A stretch of 64,000 nt of DNA. It comes from Acidobacteriota bacterium. GTDB lineage: Bacteria; Acidobacteriota; Blastocatellia; Pyrinomonadales; Pyrinomonadaceae. Numbering within the stretch: the first letter of the stretch is position 1; each line of letters begins with the position of its first letter. The stretch is taken from the NCBI GenBank assembly GCA_019639175.1, contig JAHBSK010000012.1:50519-114518 (forward strand), written 5' to 3'. Below are positions 23,040-31,686 of the stretch, piece by piece. Position numbers and translations under genes: made by a program. Below the pieces are notes generated by a model. The model saw only the letters and a list, made by a program, of their open reading frames with translations. It was not told the DNA's origin and did not search any database.

Positions 23040-23957
23040 ATGTCAGCAAAGATCCTTTCAGGCAAAGAGATCGCTCAGGCGATAAAAGATGATGTCGCGG
23101 CCGAGGTCGGCAAGATCGGCTTTCGGCCCGGCCTGGCAGTTGTCCGTGTCGGCGAAGATCCGGCTTCGGCGGTTTACGTCGGCAGCAAGGTGAGAACGAC
23201 CGAGGAACTTGGGATGTATTCGGAGCATCTTCATTTTGCCGACGACGTGACGCAGCAGGAACTTTTAGGCGTCGTCAGCAGCCTTAATTCCCGCGATGAC
23301 ATTGACGGCATACTTGTCCAGCTTCCTTTGCCAAAGCACATTGACGAGCGCGAGATACTTGAGGCGATCCTGCCGGAAAAGGACGTTGACGGTTTTCATC
23401 CGATGAATGTCGGGCGGCTTTCGCAGGGACAAAAAGCGCTTGTGCCGTGCACACCTGCCGGTGTGATAGAGATATTGAAACGCTCCGGCATCGACATCGC
23501 CGGCAAGCACGCCGTCATCGTCGGGCGAAGCAATATCGTCGGCAAACCGATGGCGATGCTGCTGCTTCAGGAAAACGCGACCGTCACCATCTGTCATTCG
23601 CGAACTGTCGATCTGCCTTCGATAACGCGGCAGGCTGACATTCTGGTTGCGGCGATAGGGCGTGCAGGATTCATTCGCGGCGAGCATATCCGCGAAGACG
23701 CGGTGGTCATCGACGTCGGCATCAATAATGTTTCCGATGTCAGCCTAGCGCCTGAGTTATTTTCCGAAGAAGACCTGCCGAAAAGGCTGGCAGCGATAGA
23801 AAAACGCGGCTTTACGCTGGTCGGTGACGTAAATCCGAAAGAAGCGATGGAAAAGGCCGGAGCGTTTACACCGGTTCCCGGCGGCGTCGGGCTTTTAACG
23901 GTGGCGATGCTGATGAAAAACACGGTCGAGGCCGCGAAAATGCGGCGTGGCATTTAG
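23040..23957 (+). CDS. folD: Bifunctional methylene-THF dehydrogenase/cyclohydrolase
   Basis: A 305-residue cytosolic enzyme that interconverts 5,10-methylene-THF and 10-formyl-THF with NADP. Motifs: VYVGSKVR with catalytic Lys50, DGILVQLPLPKHI, PEKDVDGFHPMNVGRL, the dinucleotide segment VIVGRSNIVGKPMAMLL, and the signature PVPGGVGLLTVAML. Slightly longer than usual (280-300) because of an insert near residues 236-262. It begins at ATG 23040; an -10-like TAAAAT lies about 20 bases upstream. It heads a run of same-strand housekeeping genes but is separated from the MazG-like gene by a repeat. Confidence 0.95.
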   Translation: MSAKILSGKEIAQAIKDDVAAEVGKIGFRPGLAVVRVGEDPASAVYVGSKVRTTEELGMYSEHLHFADDVTQQELLGVVSSLNSRDDIDGILVQLPLPKHIDEREILEAILPEKDVDGFHPMNVGRLSQGQKALVPCTPAGVIEILKRSGIDIAGKHAVIVGRSNIVGKPMAMLLLQENATVTICHSRTVDLPSITRQADILVAAIGRAGFIRGEHIREDAVVIDVGINNVSDVSLAPELFSEEDLPKRLAAIEKRGFTLVGDVNPKEAMEKAGAFTPVPGGVGLLTVAMLMKNTVEAAKMRRGI

Positions 23958-24095
23958 CCACAGAGAACACAGAGGGATTTTCTTTAAGGCCTTATAGCTC
24001 TGAATCATATGTCGGATGCTGACTAAGTGAGCGAGACTTCCAATTCTATTTCTCTGTGTGCTCTGTGGCTAAAAAATAATGTGAACTCTGTGGCT
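23958..24095. repeat. Inverted repeat of 'cacagag' words
   Basis: Left arm CCACAGAGAACACAGAGG directly after the folD stop, right arm CTCTGTGTGCTCTGTGGC at 24052-24069, and a third partial copy ACTCTGTGGC at 24086-24095. The centre is unrelated sequence. It could act as the folD terminator. It is the same design as 4692-4780 and 5257-5339 with different words. Confidence 0.5.
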
Positions 24096-24105
24096 CAAAC
24101 AAAAT

Positions 24106-24408
24106 ATGAACTTTGAAGAATATCAAACAGCGGCGAGCCGAACGGCTCTTTATCCCGGACGGCTTAAAAATCTGGAATACCCGACGCTCGGGCTTGCAGG
24201 CGAAGCGGGCGAGGTGGCGAACATCGTCAAAAAGATCCAACGCGATCACGGCGGCGTCATAACGGACGAGACCCGAGCAAAGCTCAAGGACGAGCTTGGC
24301 GATGTGCTATGGTACATCTCAGCCTGCGCCGATGAACTTGGGCTTACGCTCAGCGAAGTTGCCGAATACAACGTCGCCAAACTGGAAAAACGGCACCTGC
24401 AAAAATGA
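24106..24408 (+). CDS. MazG-like nucleotide pyrophosphohydrolase
   Basis: A 100-residue all-alpha NTP pyrophosphohydrolase. The metal-binding pattern is clear: Glu33 and Glu36 in AGEAGEVANIV, and Glu63 and Asp66 in KDELGDVLWYISACAD. The length is that of the single-domain MazG-like/dCTPase-like group, which hydrolyses (d)NTPs, often damaged ones, to monophosphates plus pyrophosphate. Some members are close to phage genes; here the neighbours are folD and coaE, so a house-cleaning role is likelier. Confidence 0.82.
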   Translation: MNFEEYQTAASRTALYPGRLKNLEYPTLGLAGEAGEVANIVKKIQRDHGGVITDETRAKLKDELGDVLWYISACADELGLTLSEVAEYNVAKLEKRHLQK

Positions 24409-24411
24409 CCG

Positions 24412-24505
24412 GTGTTGCAGAAGCCCGCACGAAGTTGAGGCATTAATGGAACGCGGGCATCCTTGCCCGCATCCTGCAAAGGCCCGCACGAAGTAGAGGC
24501 GTTTT
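24412..24505. repeat. REP-like palindromic element
   Basis: A hairpin GCGGGCATCC/TTGCCCGC is flanked by two direct copies of GCCCGCACGAAGT.GAGGC. It fills the gap between the MazG-like gene and coaE. Related hairpins occur between oppB and oppC (30603-30625) and between oppC and oppD (31634-31670). Confidence 0.5.
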
Positions 24506-24512
24506 ATTTCTT

Positions 24513-25112
24513 ATGCTCAAGGTCGGTTTAACAGGCTCGATCGCCGTCGGCAAAACCTATGTTTGCGAAGTGTTTCGCGAACTTGGCTGCCATGTGCTTG
24601 ACGCCGACCAGACGGCGCGCGATGTCGTGGCTCCCGGCACGCCGGGACTTTCCCAAATAATAAAAGAGTTTGGCGAAGACATATTGCTTCCTGACGGATC
24701 GCTTGACCGCAAAAAACTCGGTGCCATCGTGTTCAACGATCCCGACAAACGGCAACTGCTCAATTCCATCGTGCATCCTTTAGTAATAGAGGAGCAGAAT
24801 AAATGGATAGCGGAACGCGAGGCCGATAACCCGGACGGCATTGTGATCGTCGATGCTGCTTTGATGATAGAATCGGGCGGCTATAAGAGATTTGACCGGC
24901 TGATCGTCGTTTGGTGTGAAGATGATATCCAGCTTGAAAGGCTGATGCGGCGCGACGGGCTTGACGAGGCCGCCGCCAGGACACGCATCGCCGCCCAGAT
25001 GCCGCAGGCCGAAAAAAAGAGATTTGCCGATCACCTTATTGACACTTCCGAAGGCTTTGACGACACACGGCGCCGCGTCAGGGAAGTTTATGTCAGGCTC
25101 GTTGCCGGGTAG
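24513..25112 (+). CDS. coaE: Dephospho-CoA kinase
   Basis: A 199-residue kinase for the last step of coenzyme A synthesis (phosphorylation of the ribose 3'-OH of dephospho-CoA). The P-loop GSIAVGKT is at residues 8-15, followed by the CoA-binding block HVLDADQTARDVVAPGTPG and the lid segment ERLMRRDGLDEAAARTRIAAQMP. Normal length. ATG 24513 lies after a REP-like hairpin, so it may need its own promoter. Cytosolic. Confidence 0.95.
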   Translation: MLKVGLTGSIAVGKTYVCEVFRELGCHVLDADQTARDVVAPGTPGLSQIIKEFGEDILLPDGSLDRKKLGAIVFNDPDKRQLLNSIVHPLVIEEQNKWIAEREADNPDGIVIVDAALMIESGGYKRFDRLIVVWCEDDIQLERLMRRDGLDEAAARTRIAAQMPQAEKKRFADHLIDTSEGFDDTRRRVREVYVRLVAG

Positions 25113-25193
25113 CCGGTTTGTTTCCAGATTCTGTTGATATTTGATTCATACATTGCCGCCGGCTTTAGAATCTGAGTCAAAACGCGGCACTAT

Positions 25194-25436
25194 GTCCCGA
25201 AGGGACTTGTCGATAATAGCCCGCCGATTTATCGGTGGGTAAAGAAGATAAATATTTGCGAGTCCCGCAGGGACGACTGCAATGTCGATGTTTGCAACGT
25301 TCCAGCCGTCCCTGCCGGGACTGGTTGGAAATGATCGATGCTTTCCCACCGATTAATCGGTGGGCTATTTTCACAGATCCCTATGGGATCTATTTCCATA
25401 ATTTTGAGCTTTGACACGCCCTCCTTAGCCGGAGGC
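25194..25436. repeat. Cluster of seven short perfect palindromes
   Basis: In order: GTCCCGAAGGGAC (25194), CCGCCGATTTATCGGTGGG (25221), GTCCCGCAGGGAC (25262), GTCCCTGCCGGGAC (25308), CCCACCGATTAATCGGTGGG (25345), GATCCCTATGGGATC (25376) and CCTCC-TTAGCC-GGAGG (25420). Three share the GTCCC..GGGAC core and two the CCACCGAT..ATCGGTGG core, arranged as a rough mirror. The remaining gap 25113-25494 has no gene. REP/REPIN elements mobilised by Y1 transposases look like this. Confidence 0.65.
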
Positions 25437-25494
25437 AATTAAAAAAAGCTGGCAAAGCTAAAATGCCAACAGAACTAATATCTCTAACGTTCTC

Positions 25495-27285
25495 ATGAGG
25501 CGATTTTTCGCACATCCGAAAATTTCTTTTTTGGGCTTGGGGCTTATGGCTGCCGCCGTGCTGTTCGGCGCCTCGTGCAGCGAGGTTCGCCAGCCGCCCG
25601 CCAAGGAGTATTTTGCCAACACTCCGCCACCGCAAAAACAGGAGTTTCGCTGGAGCAACGGGCGAAGCCCCAAAACGCTCGATCCGGCTCGTGCCGCGGC
25701 GGCACCCGAAACGGACATTGTCAGGGCAATTTATGAAGGCCTGACCGAACTCGACCCGCGTTCGCTTGAAGAAATGCCCGCCGTAGCCGAAAGCTGGACG
25801 GTTTCTAACGATCTGCGGGTTTGGACGTTCCGCATTCGTTCCGACGCGAAATGGTCGAACGGTTCGCCGCTTGTCGCCGAGGATTTTGCCCGCTCGTGGC
25901 GTCGTGTTTTGTCACTGGGCAAAGAGGCTCCTCATCGTGAACTGATGGCGAACATCGCCGGAGCCAAAACCGGAGACAATGAAACACATACAGCCGAAAG
26001 CGGCAGGGCAACGCTGCCCGCAATGAACGCTCTCTCGGCGGAACATCCGCTCAGCCCATCCGCTGAGACGCCTTCCGAATCGGAACCGCCTTTGCAAAAT
26101 GAGAACGACCGAAAGTTTGGCGTCGAAGCTCCCGATGAACGGACGCTTGTCGTAAAGCTGATCGAACCGGACAAGGACTTTGCAAGGCTTGTGGCCCATT
26201 CGGTGTTTCGTCCGGTTTTCGATGGCGGCAAAGGGCTGAGCGGCAGCAGCGTTTCTTCTGAAACGGTGGTCAACGGCGCGTTCAGCATCGCGGATGTAAA
26301 GCCGGAAGGCCTGACGATAGAACGCTCCGATCACTATTGGAACCGGGAAGAGGTCAGGCTGGAACGCGTTGTTTTCGTCCCGACGGAATCGGGCGACAAG
26401 GCCCTCGAAGCGTACCGCAAGGGCGAGGTCGATGCGGTAACGAACACCGAATTTTCACCGCTTGCTCTAAAACTTCTCACGCCTTACGCCGATTTTCGCC
26501 GAACCACATTTGCGGCAATAAATTTTTATGAGATCAATTACGATCTGCCCGTTTTTCGTGACCGCCGCGTCCGCGAGGCCCTCGCACTGGCGATAGAAAG
26601 AGAGCGGCTGACCGAGGGCGAACTTGAAGGAACGACACAGCCCGCCATGACGTTTCTTCCTTTCGGGTCGCCGTCCAATGCGGGCATTACACAGGACAGG
26701 GAAAGGGCGAAAGACCTGATGGAGGCCGCCGGTTACGAGGAAGGCCGGGGATTTCCCGTCATCAGGCTGACGGTCAATCGCAATGACACGCAGATACGCA
26801 TTGCCCGCTCCGTGGCAGGTATGTGGAAACGGAACCTGAACATCGAAACGGATATTCAGATCAAAGAATCGTCGGAGATAGAAACTCTACGCAAAAACAG
26901 GGATTTTGAGATGATCCGGCGCGGTGTCGTTCTCCGCACGCCAGATGAAATGATCGGGCTGCGGTCGATCTTCGGTTCTGCTTACACGCCGCTGCCGCCT
27001 GAGCCGGGAAATGAGGCCGATGTCGAAACGACGCCTGACGGCGGGCCAAATGCCAACAGTGCCAACACTATTGAACAGCCCTTTCTCGGCCCGGTCGGCC
27101 CTATTGCTGACGAAGGCGACGCCATTTTTGAGCTGACGGCGATACCGCTCTATTTTCCTTTGTCTTACGCGCTCGTAAAACCGTTTGTGACGGGATTTGA
27201 TTCCAACAGCCTCGATCATCCGTTGCTGCATCGGGTCGCGATAGACGCCGAGTGGCGTTCGTCACAGCCTGCGGCCACGCCGTGA
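25495..27285 (+). CDS. Peptide ABC transporter substrate-binding lipoprotein (OppA-like), variant
   Basis: A 596-residue extracytoplasmic solute-binding protein of family 5. The N-terminus has a signal with a lipobox at GASCSEV (Cys28). Family marks: SPKTLDPARAAAAPETDIVRAIYEGLTEL near residue 60, AESWTVSNDLRVWTFRIRSDAKWSNGSPL, EVDAVTNTEFSP, and RVREALALAIERERL. It carries a low-complexity insert around residues 160-205 (ETHTAESGRATLP...SEPPLQNEND) and another near 505-525. It is 292 bases upstream of the second, more canonical binding protein, and so may be a paralogue with different ligands using the same OppBCDF. Confidence 0.82.
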   Translation: MRRFFAHPKISFLGLGLMAAAVLFGASCSEVRQPPAKEYFANTPPPQKQEFRWSNGRSPKTLDPARAAAAPETDIVRAIYEGLTELDPRSLEEMPAVAESWTVSNDLRVWTFRIRSDAKWSNGSPLVAEDFARSWRRVLSLGKEAPHRELMANIAGAKTGDNETHTAESGRATLPAMNALSAEHPLSPSAETPSESEPPLQNENDRKFGVEAPDERTLVVKLIEPDKDFARLVAHSVFRPVFDGGKGLSGSSVSSETVVNGAFSIADVKPEGLTIERSDHYWNREEVRLERVVFVPTESGDKALEAYRKGEVDAVTNTEFSPLALKLLTPYADFRRTTFAAINFYEINYDLPVFRDRRVREALALAIERERLTEGELEGTTQPAMTFLPFGSPSNAGITQDRERAKDLMEAAGYEEGRGFPVIRLTVNRNDTQIRIARSVAGMWKRNLNIETDIQIKESSEIETLRKNRDFEMIRRGVVLRTPDEMIGLRSIFGSAYTPLPPEPGNEADVETTPDGGPNANSANTIEQPFLGPVGPIADEGDAIFELTAIPLYFPLSYALVKPFVTGFDSNSLDHPLLHRVAIDAEWRSSQPAATP

Positions 27286-27577
27286 CCGATAGCCCGTATC
27301 CATTAGACGGCGCGACGAAATGCCTTGCCCGATATACATAAATCGTGTTAAGTTATTGACCAACTTATTGTTTTACGTTTTTCTCTCCTTTTATTTTAAG
27401 AAAGTTCGCATTTATCGGAACGCACGGGGTTTGAATGGTTTCCGATCCGGGTTCAGACAGATAACGCTTTGCCGCCATTGTCTGTATGGTGGTTGTTCCT
27501 CCATTCGGCGGATGATGTGAGAGAGGCGGAGAACGTATAAACAGGACATACGTATTCAAGAGATCGGAGGTGGAATT
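27286..27577. other. Leader region before the opp operon
   Basis: About 290 bases, AT-richer than the genes, with no coding potential that I trust. It should contain the promoter of the following operon. The only firm element is the ribosome site GGAGGTGG at about 27566-27573 before ATG 27578. Confidence 0.4.
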
Positions 27578-29662
27578 ATGAGGTCTTCTGGGATAAAGAC
27601 GTTTTTTGCGGCATGGTTGTGCCTGACAGCGGTTGTTTTTACTAACAACTGCACAACGACAGGGTCAGGAAAGTATTATGGAAGGACCACAGCACCTGCC
27701 GAAGATCATCTGCGTTACGTTTCAGGCTCTGAACCGCAATCGCTCGATCCTGCCGTTCCGACCGGCCAGCCCGAAGCCCGCGTAATAATGGCGCTTTTTG
27801 ACGGATTGGTCGAATATCACCCAAAGAGCATGGAAGCCATGCCCGCCATTGCCGAAAGCTGGGAAGCGAGCGAAGACGGAACAGAATATATTTTCCACCT
27901 CAGAAAGAACGCGACCTTTTCCAACGGCGTGCCTATCACGGCAAAGGATTTTGATTATTCATTCAAACGTGCCCTGGCTCCTGAACTTGCCGCCGAAAAT
28001 GCCTATCTCGCCTACTACATAAAATATGCCCAGCCGTATAATTCCGGCTCGGTCTTTGTAAAGAGGCCCGACGGCAGTTTCATTCATCAGTATGAGGTGG
28101 ATCCTGATGAAAAAGCCCCGGAACAGTCGGCCGCTCCCGATACTTTTGGAGGCGATACGCCAAAGCACAGGCAGTTGGACGAACCGCTTCGCCTTACGCT
28201 GCCCGGCGGCGAAAAGGAACGCGCCGAACTTCTTGAAAAAGACCCGAAACTAAAGGCATTGGTCGATGGAAAAGAGTTTGTTCAGGTAACTGCCGATGAT
28301 GTTGGCTACGAGGTAATTGACGATCACACGTTCCGCGTGAAACTGCTCCAGCCTGCACCGTATTTCATCGGCCTGCTGGCGCATCAATATTTCCGTGTTG
28401 TTCACAAGGATACGGTCGAAAAATACGGCGAACAATGGACAAGGCCGGAAAATATAGTCACCAGCGGAGCGTTCAGGCTGGCCGCTCACAGGCCTTATGA
28501 CGAACTGAATCTTGTAAAAGATCCGACCTATTGGGACGCTGCAAACGTTCACCTCGAACGCCTGGATATCTATCCGCTGGAAGACCAGACGACCATGCAG
28601 AATCTTTACAAAGCAGGTTCGGTCGATGCCACCTACAACCACACCGTTCCGGCGGGCTGGATAGATAATATAAAACAATACAAGGATGAATATCTAAATT
28701 TGCCGGAGGCTGCTATCCAGTATTACGCGATACATATCCGTAAAAAGCCGATGGACGATATAAAAGTGCGCAGGGCGTTTGCACTTGCCATTGACCGCGA
28801 GGCACTTGCCCGCTTTCGCAAAACGCTGGTGCCGCTGGCGGATTTCACCCCCGAAGGCATCTTTCCCCGCTATGAGGAGGCCCGCACAAAGGTCTATAGC
28901 GAGTTTTTGAAAAGGGACGGCATAACTCCCGAAGAATGGGAAAAACGCATATTCGATCCTGAAAGGGCGCGTAAGCTGCTTGAAGAGGCCGGATATCCGG
29001 TGGAACAGCGCGGAGGCGTGTGGGTTTGCCCGACGTTTCCCGTAGAAGGCGTGAACGTGGTCTATAACACCTCTGAAAGCAACAAATCCGTAGCAGAGTT
29101 TTTGCAGGCACAATGGAAACAGAATCTCGGCATTACCGTTCCGCTCAACAACATGGAATGGCAAACTTTTCTCCCAACGACCAAGGCACTTGATTACAGC
29201 GGATTTGCCCGACGCGGATGGGTTGCGGATTATATGGATCCCTTTACGTTCCTTGCGTTGTTTTACTCCGAAAAGAATGACAGTTCCACCGGATGGCACG
29301 ATCGCCGGTATGACAAATTGCTGGATGACGCCAACCGTCAGCACGACGCGGTAAGGCGTTATGAAATGCTGGCTGAGGCGGAATATCTGATGATGAGGGA
29401 ACAGGTCGTTATTCCGCTTGCCACCAACGCTACGAACTGGATAAAGAAACCGTATGTGAAGGGATTGTATCCGAACGCCGGAACCGTTCATGCATGGAAA
29501 TTTGTCTATATCGAACGCGATCCTGCCAAATGGGACAAGGATGTTGAGAACATCATGGAGCAGACGGATCAAAAGGTAGATGAACAGATCGCCCGCCTGA
29601 TGCAGACACAGGTAGATCGTGAAAATGCGAGCAAGGCAGCAACATTGGCGGCTGCAAAATGA
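27578..29662 (+). CDS. oppA: Oligopeptide ABC transporter substrate-binding protein
   Basis: A 694-residue secreted, probably lipid-anchored protein (hydrophobic start TFFAAWLCLTAVVFTNNC; the lipobox is not ideal). SBP family 5 marks: YVSGSEPQSLDPAVPTGQPE, ALFDGLVEYHPKSMEAMPAI, AESWEASEDGTEYIFHLRKN, VKVRRAFALAIDREALARF and the C-terminal LFYSEKNDSSTGWHDRRYDK. An insert at about residues 165-215 (DPDEKAPEQSAAPD ... LPGGEKERAELLE) makes it longer than the usual 520-560. It binds peptides outside the inner membrane and hands them to OppBC. It leads the cluster with 12 bases to oppB. Confidence 0.87.
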   Translation: MRSSGIKTFFAAWLCLTAVVFTNNCTTTGSGKYYGRTTAPAEDHLRYVSGSEPQSLDPAVPTGQPEARVIMALFDGLVEYHPKSMEAMPAIAESWEASEDGTEYIFHLRKNATFSNGVPITAKDFDYSFKRALAPELAAENAYLAYYIKYAQPYNSGSVFVKRPDGSFIHQYEVDPDEKAPEQSAAPDTFGGDTPKHRQLDEPLRLTLPGGEKERAELLEKDPKLKALVDGKEFVQVTADDVGYEVIDDHTFRVKLLQPAPYFIGLLAHQYFRVVHKDTVEKYGEQWTRPENIVTSGAFRLAAHRPYDELNLVKDPTYWDAANVHLERLDIYPLEDQTTMQNLYKAGSVDATYNHTVPAGWIDNIKQYKDEYLNLPEAAIQYYAIHIRKKPMDDIKVRRAFALAIDREALARFRKTLVPLADFTPEGIFPRYEEARTKVYSEFLKRDGITPEEWEKRIFDPERARKLLEEAGYPVEQRGGVWVCPTFPVEGVNVVYNTSESNKSVAEFLQAQWKQNLGITVPLNNMEWQTFLPTTKALDYSGFARRGWVADYMDPFTFLALFYSEKNDSSTGWHDRRYDKLLDDANRQHDAVRRYEMLAEAEYLMMREQVVIPLATNATNWIKKPYVKGLYPNAGTVHAWKFVYIERDPAKWDKDVENIMEQTDQKVDEQIARLMQTQVDRENASKAATLAAAK

Positions 29663-29674
29663 TACAGGAGATAA

Positions 29675-30592
29675 ATGCTTAGTTTTATATTAAGACGATT
29701 ACTGCTGATAATTCCCATGGCTTTGCTTGTGGTAACGGTCACATGGGGACTGATACGCATTGCGCCCGGCAACTTTTACATCAGCGAACGTGCCTTGCCA
29801 GAGGCCGTCGAACGCAACATCCGTGAAAAATACGGGCTTGACCGGCCATGGTATGTGCAATACGGAAAGATGATGTGGAATATAGTCCGCGGCGATTTTG
29901 GCAACTCGCTGAAGTATCGCGGCCAGCCGGTGAACGAGATAATCAGGCGCCATTTCCCTTATTCGGCAACTATCGGCATCCTGGCATATCTGCTCGCCTT
30001 GCTCGTCGGATTAACTACCGGCATCATTGCGGCGTTAAAGCAAAATTCACCGTTCGATTACGGGTCGATGGCCGTTTCTATGCTAGGCCTTTCCGTGCCT
30101 AACTTTGTGCTTGGGCCGCTGCTTGTGCTCGTTTTCGCACTGTGGCTTTTCTGGCTGCCGCCGGCTCGTTGGGGCGGAATATCAAGTCTTATCTTGCCGG
30201 TGATAACGCTGTCGGCGATCTATATCGCATATCTCGCTCGCCTGACTCGTGCCGGTATGCTTGAGGTGATGCGGTCTGATTATATCCGCACGGCGCGTGC
30301 AAAGGGTCTGGACGAAAAGACCGTTTTGCTCAAACACGGCCTTCGCGGCGGCATCATTCCGGTCGTTTCATTTACCGGCCCGGCATTGGCGTCGCTGCTG
30401 GCGGGAACGGTCGTGGTCGAAAAGGTCTTTGCCATTCCCGGCCTCGGCAATATCTTTATCCAGTCGGTGCTGAATCGTGACGAGCCGCTGATCCTCGGCA
30501 TCGTCGCCTTTTTGTCGATACTTGTAATGGTGTTTAATCTGCTGGTCGATATCTCTTACGGATTTTTAGACCCGAGGATCAGATACGATTAA
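29675..30592 (+). CDS. oppB: Oligopeptide ABC transporter permease OppB
   Basis: A 305-residue inner-membrane permease with six predicted helices. It opens MLSFILRRLLLIIPMALLVV, the standard OppB/DppB start, followed by EKYGLDRPWYVQYGKMMWNIVRGDFGNS. The EAA coupling loop that contacts the ATPases is DYIRTARAKGLDEKTVLLKHGLRGGIIPV. AGGAG is 6 bases before the ATG. It forms the channel with OppC. Confidence 0.93.
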   Translation: MLSFILRRLLLIIPMALLVVTVTWGLIRIAPGNFYISERALPEAVERNIREKYGLDRPWYVQYGKMMWNIVRGDFGNSLKYRGQPVNEIIRRHFPYSATIGILAYLLALLVGLTTGIIAALKQNSPFDYGSMAVSMLGLSVPNFVLGPLLVLVFALWLFWLPPARWGGISSLILPVITLSAIYIAYLARLTRAGMLEVMRSDYIRTARAKGLDEKTVLLKHGLRGGIIPVVSFTGPALASLLAGTVVVEKVFAIPGLGNIFIQSVLNRDEPLILGIVAFLSILVMVFNLLVDISYGFLDPRIRYD

Positions 30593-30602
30593 AGGCTGAC
30601 CG

Positions 30603-30625
30603 GAGCGGCAGGCATCATTGCTTGC
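30603..30625. repeat. Short REP-like hairpin between oppB and oppC
   Basis: GGCAGGCATCATTGCTTGCC forms a hairpin with a CATCATTG centre in the 67-base gap between oppB and oppC. It resembles the GGGCATCCTTGCCC hairpin at 24450. It may attenuate transcription or stabilise upstream mRNA. Confidence 0.4.
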
Positions 30626-30659
30626 CGAAGCGTAATATCAAAAACATCGCGGACAAAAA

Positions 30660-31628
30660 ATGAGCAATAACGAGACATTAAAGGGAACTTCGCTTTGGAA
30701 GGATGCGTGGAAACGGCTTTTGAAGAACAAGCTGGCCGTTTTCGGCCTGGTCGTTATCGTCTTGATGGTCATTGCGGTGACCATTGGGCCGGCGATCATC
30801 AGAATGACGACCGGATACACGGCCGATTATGTGCCGACGGACATCGGTGAAGGCGAGCTTGTGGCGTCTTTCCCGCCGTCGATGGCACATCCGATGGGAA
30901 CTGACGAGCTTGGCCGCGACATGCTTGCCCGCGTGCTTCAGGGCGGACGCATTTCGCTGATGGTCGGCATTATCTCGACGCTTGTTTCGCTGATCGTCGG
31001 CGTGTCGTGGGGCGCTATTGCCGGTTACATGGGCGGCCGTGTTGACAATATAATGATGAGGATCGTTGACATCATTTACGCTATTCCTTACATCCTCGTC
31101 GTCATCGTTCTGCTTTCCGTTTTTGGCGGCCCGAACACACCGGAATGGATACAGTGGCTTTCTTCGAAATTTGGCGGTGCCGGAAATCAGGGGCTTAACC
31201 AGATATTCCTTTTGTTCTTTGCTCTCGGCCTTGTTTCGTGGCTGACGATGGCCCGCGTCGTTCGCGGCCAGATATTGAGCCTTAAAAATCAGGAGTTCGT
31301 GTTAGCGGCCAAGGCGACCGGAGTTTCGACACCGGCGATAATCTTTCGCCACCTTGTTCCGAACGCGCTCGGCCCAGTCATCGTTTATGCAACGCTCACG
31401 GTACCGAGCGTGATGCTGACAGAGGCGTTCCTTTCGTTCCTCGGCATAGGCGTCCAGGCGCCGTACGCATCGTGGGGCAGCCTCGCGTCGGACGGCATCC
31501 AGAACATCGCCGTTTTCCCATGGCAGCTTATTTTCCCCGGCGTGACAATGGCCCTGACATTGTTCTCGCTGAACTTTTTAGGCGACGGGTTAAGAGACGC
31601 GTTAGACCCGCAAACGCGGAAGTTTTAA
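30660..31628 (+). CDS. oppC: Oligopeptide ABC transporter permease OppC
   Basis: A 322-residue permease. The cytosolic N-terminus LWKDAWKRLLKNKLAVFGLVVIVLM (first helix) is typical for OppC/DppC, and HPMGTDELGRDMLARVLQGGRISL is the hallmark periplasmic block. The EAA loop is QEFVLAAKATGVSTPAIIFRHLVPN, and the protein ends FLGDGLRDALDPQTRKF as nearly all OppC proteins do. It pairs with OppB in the membrane. Confidence 0.94.
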   Translation: MSNNETLKGTSLWKDAWKRLLKNKLAVFGLVVIVLMVIAVTIGPAIIRMTTGYTADYVPTDIGEGELVASFPPSMAHPMGTDELGRDMLARVLQGGRISLMVGIISTLVSLIVGVSWGAIAGYMGGRVDNIMMRIVDIIYAIPYILVVIVLLSVFGGPNTPEWIQWLSSKFGGAGNQGLNQIFLLFFALGLVSWLTMARVVRGQILSLKNQEFVLAAKATGVSTPAIIFRHLVPNALGPVIVYATLTVPSVMLTEAFLSFLGIGVQAPYASWGSLASDGIQNIAVFPWQLIFPGVTMALTLFSLNFLGDGLRDALDPQTRKF

Positions 31629-31633
31629 TGGTA

Positions 31634-31670
31634 ACGCCGGCGTCCGCGCCGGCAAATATCGCCACCGGGA
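31634..31670. repeat. GC-rich hairpin between oppC and oppD
   Basis: GCCGGCGTCCGCGCCGGC is a perfect palindromic hairpin, followed by CGCCACCGGGACGGCGG. It fills most of the 58-base gap between oppC and oppD, at the same relative place as the 30603 hairpin. Confidence 0.4.
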
Positions 31671-31686
31671 CGGCGGCGTTCCAAAT

